The notes under the pieces are model-generated. The model saw nothing but the letters and a program-made list of their open reading frames with translations, was not told where the DNA came from and ran no database searches. DNA of 64,000 nt from Fimbriimonadaceae bacterium (GTDB lineage Bacteria > Armatimonadota > Fimbriimonadia > Fimbriimonadales > Fimbriimonadaceae), in contig CP075366.1 in the NCBI GenBank assembly GCA_019454145.1, positions 124,001 through 188,000 on the forward strand, read 5' to 3'. Every line of letters starts with the position of its first letter. Position 1 is the stretch's first letter. The position numbers and the translations under genes are program-made. Of the stretch, positions 34,422 through 42,562 are shown piece by piece.

Positions 34422-35750
34422 TTAGCGAGATACAGCGTTGGGTTTAGCTTGAGTTTTGAGCATTGCCTTCGGAACACCGCCGATAAAATAGGCTGTGTCT
34501 GCTAAGTAATTGTTGGCGTAATCTTCCTTAAATGGCTTGGGTAAATCGGTTGACAATGACCACATTGGCGGATATTTGCTGCGCCTTCTTCCAAAGGCTT
34601 TCTCGTACTCAATATCCTTACTCATTTCTTCTGAAGAAGTGATAGGAGCATATTTCATCGGCTTTTGTGTATACGGATCAATTGGAGTTTCGATTTCTCC
34701 AAGGAGTGGTAGTCGGCCGTGTGCCTCTAAATAATCGAGCAAGCTCAGATTGAAATTCAGGATCAAGAATTCTATATCTGTGGCGTACATCGCGAACAAT
34801 GAAAGCCGCGGTTGGCAATTGGTGATCGCTACCGACAGCGGATTGAGCAACGATTCTTTTGGGCGACTTTTGGACTCCACTTCAAAAATGGCAAGTATTT
34901 GCTCAGGTGATCGATCAGCACCGTAAGTAGCCGCAGTTTGCAGGCTGTTCGCATATTGAATAAGCCAGTCTTCAGTTTCCTTTGCGGGGAACGCAGGAGG
35001 CGTGATGTTCCAATCCGCATATTTTTTATTGAAAAACATTTTGTTCATGCCTCTGGAATGCCTAACATCTAAAATTGCATCAGATACTTCATAGTTGATA
35101 ACATCTGTTATTGACCGAGACGGAATGTTCTTGTATTTTTTGATTACTTGTCGCAAAAATTCTCTTTGTTTCAGGCTCGTTGGCTGTGTATTGATCGCAT
35201 CAGTTATTGAACGTAAATAGATGCTTGCAATAGTTCTGCCATTGCTACTTACAAATTTATTGCGATGATTAGCACAGAAGTCGAGGAAGGCCACATGATC
35301 ATTCACTGCTTTTTCAGCTTCCTGAAAATCATTAGTTGCAATGTAAAAGAGGATTTGGTTACTCACGAGCCGTGCGGCATTCATTAAATAGCCGACTTGG
35401 CGCGTATTATTCCCATCTGCTTTGAAAGGGATTATACGAATAAGTCGTCGAGCTTCTTGGAATTCGTTTTTCAATTCCAGATGGAGCTGAATTGTTGAAG
35501 CATCGGAATTGAGCCGTGAACTCTCGGGATACTCGACCGGCTCGAATTTGATTTGGGAAATATTGCTACCTACGCTGCTTGAAGTAGGTCGAGGGATAAG
35601 TTTAAACCGCTGTGCGGGGCTCATCGGTTTGACCGCTAGTGGTTGAGGCTTCTCAAGTGCTAAGGATGCACTCCACAGACACAAAACAATAAATCCAAGA
35701 ACCGCACAAATGGTAACAATCTTGAGGCCGCTAGACTTTAGCTTCTTCAC
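34422..35750 (-). CDS. Membrane-anchored protein of unknown function
   Basis: 442 residues. One N-terminal transmembrane segment (LKIVTICAVLGFIVLCLWSASLAL) and then a mostly helical body of about 400 residues. A late segment, EIETPIDPYTQKPMKYAPI, resembles the 'D-P-x-T-x-K-P-x-x-Y' calcium/surface-protein turn of pseudopilin-like and secreted proteins, but no family is certain. Tandem motif GRTIASIYLRSITDAINTQP / NIPSRSITDVINYEV suggests an internal repeat. No catalytic motif. Between ispH and rph, without clear operon links. Confidence 0.55.
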   Translation of the reverse strand: MKKLKSSGLKIVTICAVLGFIVLCLWSASLALEKPQPLAVKPMSPAQRFKLIPRPTSSSVGSNISQIKFEPVEYPESSRLNSDASTIQLHLELKNEFQEARRLIRIIPFKADGNNTRQVGYLMNAARLVSNQILFYIATNDFQEAEKAVNDHVAFLDFCANHRNKFVSSNGRTIASIYLRSITDAINTQPTSLKQREFLRQVIKKYKNIPSRSITDVINYEVSDAILDVRHSRGMNKMFFNKKYADWNITPPAFPAKETEDWLIQYANSLQTAATYGADRSPEQILAIFEVESKSRPKESLLNPLSVAITNCQPRLSLFAMYATDIEFLILNFNLSLLDYLEAHGRLPLLGEIETPIDPYTQKPMKYAPITSSEEMSKDIEYEKAFGRRRSKYPPMWSLSTDLPKPFKEDYANNYLADTAYFIGGVPKAMLKTQAKPNAVSR

Positions 35751-35784
35751 TCCTAATTGTTACCACTTATTGTTGTGTTAAATA

Positions 35785-36552
35785 CTATAGATTCAGAGCA
35801 TTTTTTTGAGCTTCAATAAGTTCAAGAATGCCTTTTTTGCCGAGTGCGAGCATTTTGCCCAGTGTGTCGGCTCCGAACGGATCAGCTTCAGCTGTGCCTT
35901 GAATCTCGATAAACTTCCCGCTAGCCGTCATTACAATGTTCATGTCGGTTTGCGCGGTGGAATCTTCTTCGTAGCACAGATCAAGCATTTCGTGCCCACG
36001 GACAACGCCGACTGAGATTGCCGCCATTGGCTCTTTCATGAACGGCTTTTTGAGCATCCGATTCTGCATCATCCACTGCATTGCCTGGTAGGTGGCGATG
36101 TAGGCTCCAGTAATGCTGGCGCATCGTGTCCCGCCATCCGCCATGATTGCGTCGCAGTCAATGGTGATGGTGCGCTCGCCCATCACTTCCATGTTAATGT
36201 TTGCGCGGAGTGCACGGCCAACAAGCCGCTGAATCTCCATGGTGCGTCCGTTCGGGCCACCCCGGTGTGCATCTCGCTGATTGCGTTGTTTGCCGCTACG
36301 AGGGAGCATGGAATATTCGGCGGTGACCCAACCTTGGCCTTTGCCTTTTAGCCACCGCGGCACTTGGTCTTCGACGGTTGCGGTTATGTACATGTGGGTG
36401 TCACCCATTTTGATAAAGCAGGAGCCTTCAGCGTGTTTTGCCACGCCAGTTTCAATTGAGATGGGGCGGAGCTCGTCTAATGCTCGTCCGTCAATGCGCA
36501 TAGGAAGCAGTTTACCGGTTGGCACTCTCAGGCTCTCGGGAGTAGCAATCAC
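35785..36552 (-). CDS. rph: Ribonuclease PH
   Basis: 255 residues. A phosphorolytic 3'-5' exoribonuclease that trims tRNA 3' ends and degrades structured RNA. The RNase PH fold is clear: MRIDGRALDELRPISIETGVAKHAEGS, RWLKGKGQGWVTAEYSMLPRSGKQR, EIQRLVGRALRANIN, TIDCDAIMADGGTRCASITGA and the second-half MTASGKFIEIQGTAEADPF. The GTG start overlaps the upstream gene's stop as GTGA, which favours translational coupling; an ATG at 36501 begins the canonical MRIDGR and is also possible. Confidence 0.93.
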   Translation of the reverse strand: MIATPESLRVPTGKLLPMRIDGRALDELRPISIETGVAKHAEGSCFIKMGDTHMYITATVEDQVPRWLKGKGQGWVTAEYSMLPRSGKQRNQRDAHRGGPNGRTMEIQRLVGRALRANINMEVMGERTITIDCDAIMADGGTRCASITGAYIATYQAMQWMMQNRMLKKPFMKEPMAAISVGVVRGHEMLDLCYEEDSTAQTDMNIVMTASGKFIEIQGTAEADPFGADTLGKMLALGKKGILELIEAQKNALNL

Positions 36553-36938
36553 TCAATTTCAGACCAGTCCTCAGGGTATGTATATCGCTTATTCTGCGCT
36601 TTGTCTTTAACAATAATGAGCCCCATTTCGTACCACATATCAAAGAAACGAACATCACGGTATGCAAGCGCTCTCATTTTTGCTGCCGCAAATTTCTGAG
36701 CGAGTGGTGCTGAGAGAATAGCAATCACAATTGCCACGCAGCCGAAATTGATTCCCTTCGTAAATCCAATTATCACGGACACAACAATAAGAATCAGAAC
36801 AGTCAACACCATCGCGCCAACCGAACGATCCTGTTTAGCCATTATAGTTGTAGCCGATGAGCGATCCAGTCCAATTGTTACTCGACCAGACTCTTCAAAC
36901 GCGATCAATTTATTCAAAGTAATCAAGTCATGATGCAT
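36549..36938 (-). CDS. Small membrane protein, hypothetical
   Basis: 129 residues. Two adjacent hydrophobic segments (VGAMVLTVLILIVVSVIIGF and FGCVAIVIAILSAPLA) flanked by soluble, charged ends. It could be a membrane regulator or anchor; no family is recognised. Its stop overlaps the rph start by four bases, so it is the first gene of a two-gene unit. Confidence 0.55.
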   Translation of the reverse strand: MHHDLITLNKLIAFEESGRVTIGLDRSSATTIMAKQDRSVGAMVLTVLILIVVSVIIGFTKGINFGCVAIVIAILSAPLAQKFAAAKMRALAYRDVRFFDMWYEMGLIIVKDKAQNKRYTYPEDWSEIE

Positions 36939-36989
36939 CGCTCCATTTTACTTTGAAGCAACGCAACGAGGTAATTCTAAACAAAAGAC

Positions 36990-37009
36990 GGGCCGGACGA
37001 ATCCGACCC
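36990..37009 (-). terminator. Intrinsic terminator of the PEP-CTERM gene
   Basis: On the minus strand GGGTCGGA-TTCG-TCCGGCCC, then GTCTTTTGTTT: a UUCG-type tetraloop stem with a T-rich tail after the gene at 37042. Confidence 0.85.
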
Positions 37010-37041
37010 GATTTCTATCTATTTAGGAATGGATGAGAGGT

Positions 37042-37692
37042 TTATTTCTTGCACTTTCGTAGAAAGGCAAGTACACCGGCACCAAGAAGAACCATTGTGG
37101 TTGGTTCTGGTACCGATTCAATAGTCATTGTTGACGGAATATATTCCGCGCCAAAGTTGCCGAACCGGCCTATACCGAATAAATAGGAACTTACATTGGC
37201 CGAGAGGTCATAAGTTCCGACTGCGTCGCCGATATTCAACGAACTGAATGTCGTTCCGTTAGCAAATGTATGCTTGAAGCTCAGCTCGTGCGTGGGTGTG
37301 AGACCAGGAATGTGGACTGCAAGAGGAACGTCAAAGTCAGTTCCGAAAGAAAGGAAAACTCCGTCAATCGCTGGGTCATTGTTTCGCAGAACGAAGTAAG
37401 CCGGATTGGGTTGAGGATTATCGAAGTTGACTGGACGCCCGTCGACTGTCATTGCAAAAGAACTTGCGATTACGTTGTAGCCGCGAGTTGGAAACATCGC
37501 ACTATTCAAAAATGTATCCGAGTCAACGTTGAACGACATAGAAACTGGTGCGCCGGACTGCACGCCAGCCATGGATCCGCCGATGACGTTGTAGTCAACA
37601 TTTGCGGAAACGGTGACTTTGTAAAGCGAAGCTTGAGCTTGAACTGTGAATGCGCTCAAAACGAGAGCGAAGGCAAGGGATTGGATTTTCAT
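37042..37692 (-). CDS. PEP-CTERM secreted protein
   Basis: 216 residues from the ATG that begins the signal peptide (MKIQSLAFALVLSAFTVQAQA). Ends with the PEP-CTERM sorting signal: VPEPTTMVLLGAGVLAFL then RKCKK, i.e. VPEP, a transmembrane helix and a basic tail, which an exosortase cuts and attaches to the envelope. The middle is beta-rich. Upstream on the minus strand are GACAAT/ATTGTC inverted arms around a CGATAT centre (37712-37730) and an ATAACGTTAT palindrome, possible regulatory sites. Function unknown; surface or biofilm matrix proteins commonly carry this tail. Confidence 0.87.
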   Translation of the reverse strand: MKIQSLAFALVLSAFTVQAQASLYKVTVSANVDYNVIGGSMAGVQSGAPVSMSFNVDSDTFLNSAMFPTRGYNVIASSFAMTVDGRPVNFDNPQPNPAYFVLRNNDPAIDGVFLSFGTDFDVPLAVHIPGLTPTHELSFKHTFANGTTFSSLNIGDAVGTYDLSANVSSYLFGIGRFGNFGAEYIPSTMTIESVPEPTTMVLLGAGVLAFLRKCKK

Positions 37693-37822
37693 TTTAGTAA
37701 ATTCTCTCCAAGACAATCGATATAATTGTCAATGAAGGTAAGTTACCATAACGTTATCATGAATTCAATGTACTAGGACTGATTGCAGGGTTTTGAGAAA
37801 AACATTAACGGAATGACCGGTG

Positions 37823-38536
37823 TTATTGATTCGAGAGAGCGAGGGCACAAGCTGTTGTCACAGCGGTGGCGACTCGCAAAACTCGGGGGCCGAGAGTGAT
37901 GGAACGATCGGCAATCAGCGCGACTTCTCGCTGATCCCATCCGCCTTCCGGGCCAATGATCAGTGTCGCCTTAGATTTCAGTTTTGGCAAAGTGGCAGTA
38001 ACGTAATCCATTTCGCTGAGAGCTAGCGAATCTGGATACTGCTTCAAAACTTCGGATAAATCTTTCAGGATCGAAAAAGTTGGCAGTTTAGTGCGGTAAG
38101 CGACTTCGCACGCTTCGCGGGAAATAGTCTGCAAACGCACTAGCTTTTTTTCAAATTTGGCTGGTTCCCATTTAGCGACCGTGCGACGTGCCGTGAAAAG
38201 TACAAAATGCGCTACTCCAAGTTCCGAAGCCATGCGGATGGACTCTTCTAACGCATCGGGCTTAGATATGCCAAGTGCTAAGGTGAGTTCCAGTTTTGAT
38301 TCAGTCTCGGGAAACTCGGCTTCAATCGGAATAGCCGATTTGCCGGCGAGTTCGCATCGGATGACCGCACCGTTTCCCGGGAGAATTGCCACCTGATCGC
38401 CCGTTCCAAGCCGCAAGACATTTTTGAATTTCTTAAAATCTTCCTCGGGGAGTGGAATTGAGTCGGGAAGATTTGTTATGTCGACTGGTACGTTTACAAA
38501 AGCGCGGGGAAGCGCCCGCATTGGGAGTTGGCTCAT
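37823..38536 (-). CDS. rsmE: 16S rRNA (uracil-1498-N3) methyltransferase
   Basis: 237 residues from the ATG overlapping the prmA stop. RsmE methylates N3 of U1498 in 16S rRNA. The SPOUT knot is visible: IIGPEGGWDQREVALI (SAM-binding loop) and ITLGPRVLRVATAVTTACALAL (normally LGxRILRTETA; here the knot's LRxETA is LRVATA). N-terminal PUA-like part has HVLRLxxGD-like FKNVLRLGTGDQVAIL. Last gene of rpoZ-dnaJ-prmA-rsmE, all joined by short overlaps. Confidence 0.93.
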   Translation of the reverse strand: MSQLPMRALPRAFVNVPVDITNLPDSIPLPEEDFKKFKNVLRLGTGDQVAILPGNGAVIRCELAGKSAIPIEAEFPETESKLELTLALGISKPDALEESIRMASELGVAHFVLFTARRTVAKWEPAKFEKKLVRLQTISREACEVAYRTKLPTFSILKDLSEVLKQYPDSLALSEMDYVTATLPKLKSKATLIIGPEGGWDQREVALIADRSITLGPRVLRVATAVTTACALALSNQ

Positions 38537-39372
38537 TTTCGTAGCCTGGCCGCAACCCAATCGCCTTCTTGAATAGAGTCAACCAATGTGAACCCGCACC
38601 GGGTTGCTTTGTCTAAAACGTCGGGCCAGTTGGATTCAATGATTCCGCTAATGATCCACGCTCCGCCCAGACGCACTCGTTTTGCCGCGTCATGCGCTAT
38701 TCCAATCAGCGCGGCAGAAATAATGTTGCTGAGAACAAGATCGTATGAGTCATCAGCCGGGAGGGGTTCAAATCCTGCTCCATGATAGATCGTTCCACTG
38801 ATACCGTTGCGCTCCAGATTCTCTTGCGAAGAAGCCACGCTGACTTGCTCAGTGTCCACACCGACGATTGACTTTGCGCCCAGCAGTCCAGCTCCGACGC
38901 TGAGAATTCCGCTCCCGCAACCGATATCTGCGATATCTTTGCCCTCAGCTCCTTCTCGTTCAAGAAGCTCTAAGCAACCTCGGGAAGTTGGGTGATCGCC
39001 GGTTCCAAAAGCTTGACCAGGGTCGAGAGTAATGACTAAGTCACCAGGTTCTGGTTCAAACTCCGTCCAACTTGGAACGACCATAAACCTTTTGCCGACG
39101 CGGCGAGGAACAAAAAACTGCTTCCAAGCTTCTGCCCAATCCACTTCGGGCACTTCAGATTCGGTGACTTCTTGGGCACCAAATTCCAAAAGCTTTGTTT
39201 TGAGGTTTTCTTTTAAATGTTCGGAACCAGGAGCAATATATCCAGAAAGAGTTGGTGGTTCATCGGTTTGAACCGTTCCATTCACGCCATGGTCGGCAAA
39301 AATCTCGTCCCAAGCTGACCAATCCAGGGGGGCAGCCGCAAGGTGGGCCTTGACTTCAATCCAGACGCTCAT
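38533..39372 (-). CDS. prmA: Ribosomal protein L11 methyltransferase
   Basis: 279 residues. PrmA trimethylates lysines of ribosomal protein L11. The catalytic domain has DPGQAFGTGDHPTSRGCLELLE, GKDIADIGCGSGILSVGAGLLGAKSIVGVDTE and YDLVLSNIISAALIGIA (NxxANxL equivalent NIISAAL). The N-terminal L11-recognition domain precedes it. It overlaps dnaJ at its start and rsmE at its end by four bases each. Confidence 0.95.
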   Translation of the reverse strand: MSVWIEVKAHLAAAPLDWSAWDEIFADHGVNGTVQTDEPPTLSGYIAPGSEHLKENLKTKLLEFGAQEVTESEVPEVDWAEAWKQFFVPRRVGKRFMVVPSWTEFEPEPGDLVITLDPGQAFGTGDHPTSRGCLELLEREGAEGKDIADIGCGSGILSVGAGLLGAKSIVGVDTEQVSVASSQENLERNGISGTIYHGAGFEPLPADDSYDLVLSNIISAALIGIAHDAAKRVRLGGAWIISGIIESNWPDVLDKATRCGFTLVDSIQEGDWVAARLRK

Positions 39373-40493
39373 TTTCGTTTGAATATCTTTTCAAAGATGT
39401 TGGCCGATTTTCCCGGCCCTTGAGGAACCGGCTCGCCCCGTAGCTCGGAATACTCTTTCAACAAATTAGCTTCGGCCTGGCTGGTTTTCTTTGGAACGAC
39501 GATTTTCGCTTCGACGAACAAATCACCTCGTGTCCCGCCGCCGATTCGTGGCAATCCTTGATTCTTGATGCGGAAAGTGTCGCCTGGCTGAGTGCCTGGT
39601 TCGATATTCAACTCAAGATTTTCGGTTAATCCTTCCACGGCGATTACATCTCCAATTGCCGCTTGAGCGTAGGTGATTTCGACTTCCGTTCCAAGGTTGC
39701 GGCCTTCGCGAATAAATCTCTTATCTTCGGCAACATGAACCACTACGTACAAATCGCCATTGCTGCCGCCCCGGATACCATCGGAACCTTTGCCTTGAAC
39801 GCGTAACGTTTGTCCGCCGTCAATTCCTGGCGGGATGGTCACAAAGAGTTCTTCTTGAACTGGCGTGACCCCTTCGCCTCGACAGGTGGAACACGGATTT
39901 TCAATCGTGATTCCTTCGCCCCGGCATTTAGGGCAGGGGGTAGAAGTGCGAATGCTACCGATCATGGTTTGGCGAACGGCGGTTACGGAACCTCGGCCTT
40001 GGCATTCGGAGCAAGTAGTTGGCTTGGAGCCATCTGATGTTCCCGAGCCTGAGCAGGTTTCGCACCGAGCGGCCTTGCGGAATTTCACCGGAACTTCTTT
40101 GCCTTCTAAAACATCAACGAGTTCAATTACTGCTTCAGCTCGGAGATCGTCGCCGTCACGAGCGCCGCCGCGGGCACGAGGTTGAGCTTGCTGACCCCCA
40201 AAAAATGCCTCGAACAGGTCACCAAATCCGCCACCTTGGAAGAAGTCGCCTTGTCCGCCGCCAAATCCCGTGTCTTCAACGGAACCAAATTGGTCGAAGC
40301 GAGCCTTCTTTTCTGGGTCGCCGAGGATAGCGTATGCCTGGCTGATCTCCTTGAATTTCTCTTCAGCCTCCGGGTTATTAGGGTTGACGTCCGGGTGATA
40401 CTGACGCGCGAGCTTGCGGTACGCCGATTTAATCTCGTCGGGGCTTGCTGAACGAGCCACCCCTAGAGTTGCATAGGGGTCTTGAACACTCAT
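39369..40493 (-). CDS. dnaJ: Chaperone DnaJ
   Basis: 374 residues. J-domain with HPD in KLARQYHPDVNPNN, a Gly/Phe-rich linker (GGGQGDFFQGGGFGDLF), four CxxCxGxG zinc repeats (CETCSGSGT, CSECQGRGS, CPKCRGEGI, CSTCRGEGV), then two C-terminal peptide-binding domains. It stimulates Hsp70 (DnaK) ATPase and delivers unfolded clients. The start is four bases after the rpoZ-like stop region. No dnaK or grpE is in this window. Confidence 0.96.
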   Translation of the reverse strand: MSVQDPYATLGVARSASPDEIKSAYRKLARQYHPDVNPNNPEAEEKFKEISQAYAILGDPEKKARFDQFGSVEDTGFGGGQGDFFQGGGFGDLFEAFFGGQQAQPRARGGARDGDDLRAEAVIELVDVLEGKEVPVKFRKAARCETCSGSGTSDGSKPTTCSECQGRGSVTAVRQTMIGSIRTSTPCPKCRGEGITIENPCSTCRGEGVTPVQEELFVTIPPGIDGGQTLRVQGKGSDGIRGGSNGDLYVVVHVAEDKRFIREGRNLGTEVEITYAQAAIGDVIAVEGLTENLELNIEPGTQPGDTFRIKNQGLPRIGGGTRGDLFVEAKIVVPKKTSQAEANLLKEYSELRGEPVPQGPGKSANIFEKIFKRK

Positions 40494-40496
40494 GGG

Positions 40497-41063
40497 TTAA
40501 TCGTCAGACTCTTCGTCGTTGCCGGCTTCTTCTTCTTCCGCCAGGTCATCGAGCGAGACTTCAGTTGCTTCGTCCGAATCTTTTGTGACTACATCTGATT
40601 CTTCTGAGTCGGAATCCGAGTCTGAGTCATCATCGCCGAGGAGAGCGGCGAGCGGATCAGCGTCTTCATCAGCGGTATCGTCAGAATCTTCGTCGTCATC
40701 TTCTTCGTCTAGGCCAAAGTCGCCAAGACCAAGAAGATCGTCGTCGTCCATTGAATCTTCGTCTTCTTCGATGCTAGGAAGCAATAGACCAACGTCGTCC
40801 AGACCCAATTCGTCGAGTGCTGAATAGTCTTCGTCCAACTCGGCGGCTTGAGCATCTGCGCCAAGGATCGGTTTGATTTTGCCTTTGGCAATTTCTTCCA
40901 ATGCGATACTTAAAGGATGGTTGGTATCAATGCGAACGAGTGGGGGGGCGCCTTCTTTAATCTGCTTGGCTCGTTTAGCAGCAAGGTTCGTGAGAACGAA
41001 CTTGCCGTATTCGACTTCATTCAGAATATCTGGGGCCGGAAAAATCTTCTCGTTGGCACTCAT
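40497..41063 (-). CDS. rpoZ: RNA polymerase omega subunit with long acidic tail
   Basis: 188 residues versus 70-110 for typical omega. The first 70 match RpoZ: EYGKFVLTNLAAKRAKQIKEG (family: R-F-x-L-V-x-x-A-A-K-R-A-R-Q), then HPLSIALEEIAKGKI (family: Kp-x-x-x-A-L-x-E-I-A-x-G-K-I). From about residue 78 the protein is almost all Asp, Glu, Ser and Leu with several runs such as DDDSDSDSDSEES. Omega helps fold and latch the beta' subunit. The acidic tail could contact basic partners or DNA-binding surfaces of polymerase; that is inference. First gene of the operon with dnaJ. Confidence 0.85.
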   Translation of the reverse strand: MSANEKIFPAPDILNEVEYGKFVLTNLAAKRAKQIKEGAPPLVRIDTNHPLSIALEEIAKGKIKPILGADAQAAELDEDYSALDELGLDDVGLLLPSIEEDEDSMDDDDLLGLGDFGLDEEDDDEDSDDTADEDADPLAALLGDDDSDSDSDSEESDVVTKDSDEATEVSLDDLAEEEEAGNDEESDD

Positions 41064-41224
41064 AGGGAACTGTAGATGATACCAGTCGGGGTTAAAGTTG
41101 GTTGCGCTCAGTCCTAGTCAAACAGAATGTTTGGTTAACTGACGAAAACTGGAATACACCAACCGCACAATATGATAAAGCGGGATACAGATATTTTGGT
41201 AAACACAGGTAGGATTTCGCTGAT

Positions 41225-41548
41225 ATGCCCGATCATAAGGTCACAGTTGCTGGATTCGGAACATTTGAAGTTCCCGAAGGCACAAAGCTTGTTAATGCGA
41301 TGGAAGGCAATGGTGTGGATGTGAGCCATCGTTGCGGTGGATTCGCGCGTTGCACTACATGCCGAGTCGAATTTAAATCGGATGAGCCGCCCATGGATTC
41401 AGATGAAATGAACAGCCTGGAAGAAGATGGGGTTTTGGGAGAGTTTCGTTTAAGCTGCCAAATTCGGGTTGACCGGGAAATGAGTGTTTCAGTGCTCATG
41501 CGGGCAAGTGAACAGGGTTGGGATCCAGGCCCGACCGTGGATCCTTAA
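41225..41548 (+). CDS. 2Fe-2S ferredoxin
   Basis: 107 residues. Plant/adrenodoxin-like [2Fe-2S] ferredoxin: the cluster cysteines are in SHRCGGFARCTTCRVEF (C-x5-C-x2-C) and the later FRLSCQIRVD. Such a protein passes electrons to oxygenases or desaturases. It is a candidate donor for the acyl-ACP desaturase at 3928, but it is not next to it. The apt gene follows after 27 bases. Confidence 0.92.
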   Translation: MPDHKVTVAGFGTFEVPEGTKLVNAMEGNGVDVSHRCGGFARCTTCRVEFKSDEPPMDSDEMNSLEEDGVLGEFRLSCQIRVDREMSVSVLMRASEQGWDPGPTVDP

Positions 41549-41575
41549 TCAGTCAGAGGTATAAACCTGGACGCC

Positions 41576-42097
41576 ATGGCAACTCTTTTGGCCGAAAGTT
41601 TAATTCGCGACGTTCCGGATTTTCCGAAACCGGGCATCATTTTCAAAGATATTCACCCGGTGTTGCAAAGCCCGCAAGCATTTCATGAAGTAGTTGAACT
41701 TCTGAAAGAAGATGTGAAATCGAAAGGGGCAGATGTCATTGTCGGAATCGAAAGCCGCGGATTTATTTTTGGTGTGCCGCTTGCTTTGGATCTGGACTTG
41801 CCATTCGCGCTCACACGCAAGATCGGAAAACTCCCTTACGAAAAAATCACCGAAGAGTATTCGCTAGAATATGGCACCAATACGATTGAGATGCACGTTG
41901 ATGCAATTTCGCCCGGTCAACGAGTTTACGTTGTGGATGATCTCCTTGCAACCGGGGGAACCGCTGCCGCCGCGGCAAAGTTGATCGAACGATTGAATGG
42001 CACGGTTTGTGGATTCGGATTCATGGTTGAGCTTGAATTCCTCGGCGGTCGAAAAAATCTGCCCGGGTACGACATTCACAGCTTGATCACTTACTGA
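41576..42097 (+). CDS. apt: Adenine phosphoribosyltransferase
   Basis: 173 residues. Salvages adenine to AMP using PRPP. Family blocks: RDVPDFPKPGIIFKDIHPVL, VGIESRGFIFGVPLALDL, the flexible loop TRKIGKLPYEKITEEYSLEYGT and the PRPP motif VYVVDDLLATGGTAAAA. Typical length. Downstream, 12 bases after its stop, an OB-fold-like secreted protein gene starts. Confidence 0.95.
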   Translation: MATLLAESLIRDVPDFPKPGIIFKDIHPVLQSPQAFHEVVELLKEDVKSKGADVIVGIESRGFIFGVPLALDLDLPFALTRKIGKLPYEKITEEYSLEYGTNTIEMHVDAISPGQRVYVVDDLLATGGTAAAAAKLIERLNGTVCGFGFMVELEFLGGRKNLPGYDIHSLITY

Positions 42098-42109
42098 TAC
42101 AATAGAAAC

Positions 42110-42508
42110 ATGAAACGAGCACTCTTACTGATTTTTGTACTCAGCGTTGCCGCATTTGCTGCAGAAGCGTTGACCGTTGATAAGCTACTGAAAGAAAGAG
42201 ATGAGTACGACAACAAAGATGTGGTCGTCACTGGTGTAGTTTCGGAATATCGCCAACGCGAATCTCGCTTGGGTAACCCTTACGTGACTCTGAAACTCAA
42301 GGGTGAAAACAAAATCGCAAGCGTGTATATGCAGGGCAAGCTGGAAGGCGATGCCGCCCCCAAAGATGGCGACACGGTTGAAGTCAACGGTGTCTATCGT
42401 AAAGAAAAGAAAGTCAACGATGACTTTGTTGTGAAAGATGAAATTGATGCCACCAAGAAAGAAAAGAAAAAGTACGGTATCAAAATCACAAAACGCAAAG
42501 GCAGTTAA
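42110..42508 (+). CDS. Secreted OB-fold-like protein
   Basis: 132 residues. Signal peptide (LLLIFVLSVAAFAAEA), then a small beta-barrel-like pattern: DNKDVVVTGVVSEYRQRE, GNPYVTLKLKGENKIASVYM, PKDGDTVEVNGVYRKEKKVNDDFVVKD. 'x-V-x-V-x-G-x-V' and 'L-x-D/G-x-x-x-x-v-x-v-x-G' rhythm is that of tRNA_anti/OB-fold nucleic-acid or oligosaccharide binders. The C-terminus is lysine-rich (KKEKKKYGIKITKRKGS). Role unknown. Confidence 0.6.
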   Translation: MKRALLLIFVLSVAAFAAEALTVDKLLKERDEYDNKDVVVTGVVSEYRQRESRLGNPYVTLKLKGENKIASVYMQGKLEGDAAPKDGDTVEVNGVYRKEKKVNDDFVVKDEIDATKKEKKKYGIKITKRKGS

Positions 42509-42525
42509 GTTACTTAACTAACTCT

Positions 42526-42560
42526 AAATCGGGCTGACGAAATCGTCAGCCCGATTTTTT
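42526..42560. terminator. Bidirectional intrinsic terminator
   Basis: AAATCGGGCTGACGA / TCGTCAGCCCGATTT 15-base perfect stem with AA loop and a T-run; serves the gene at 42110 and the convergent gene at 42563. Confidence 0.92.
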
Positions 42561-42562
42561 TC

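Noticed and set aside
40519-40827. A Ser/Arg-rich frame on the plus strand
   Set aside because: Antisense of the acidic omega tail; its composition reflects Asp/Glu codons read backward.
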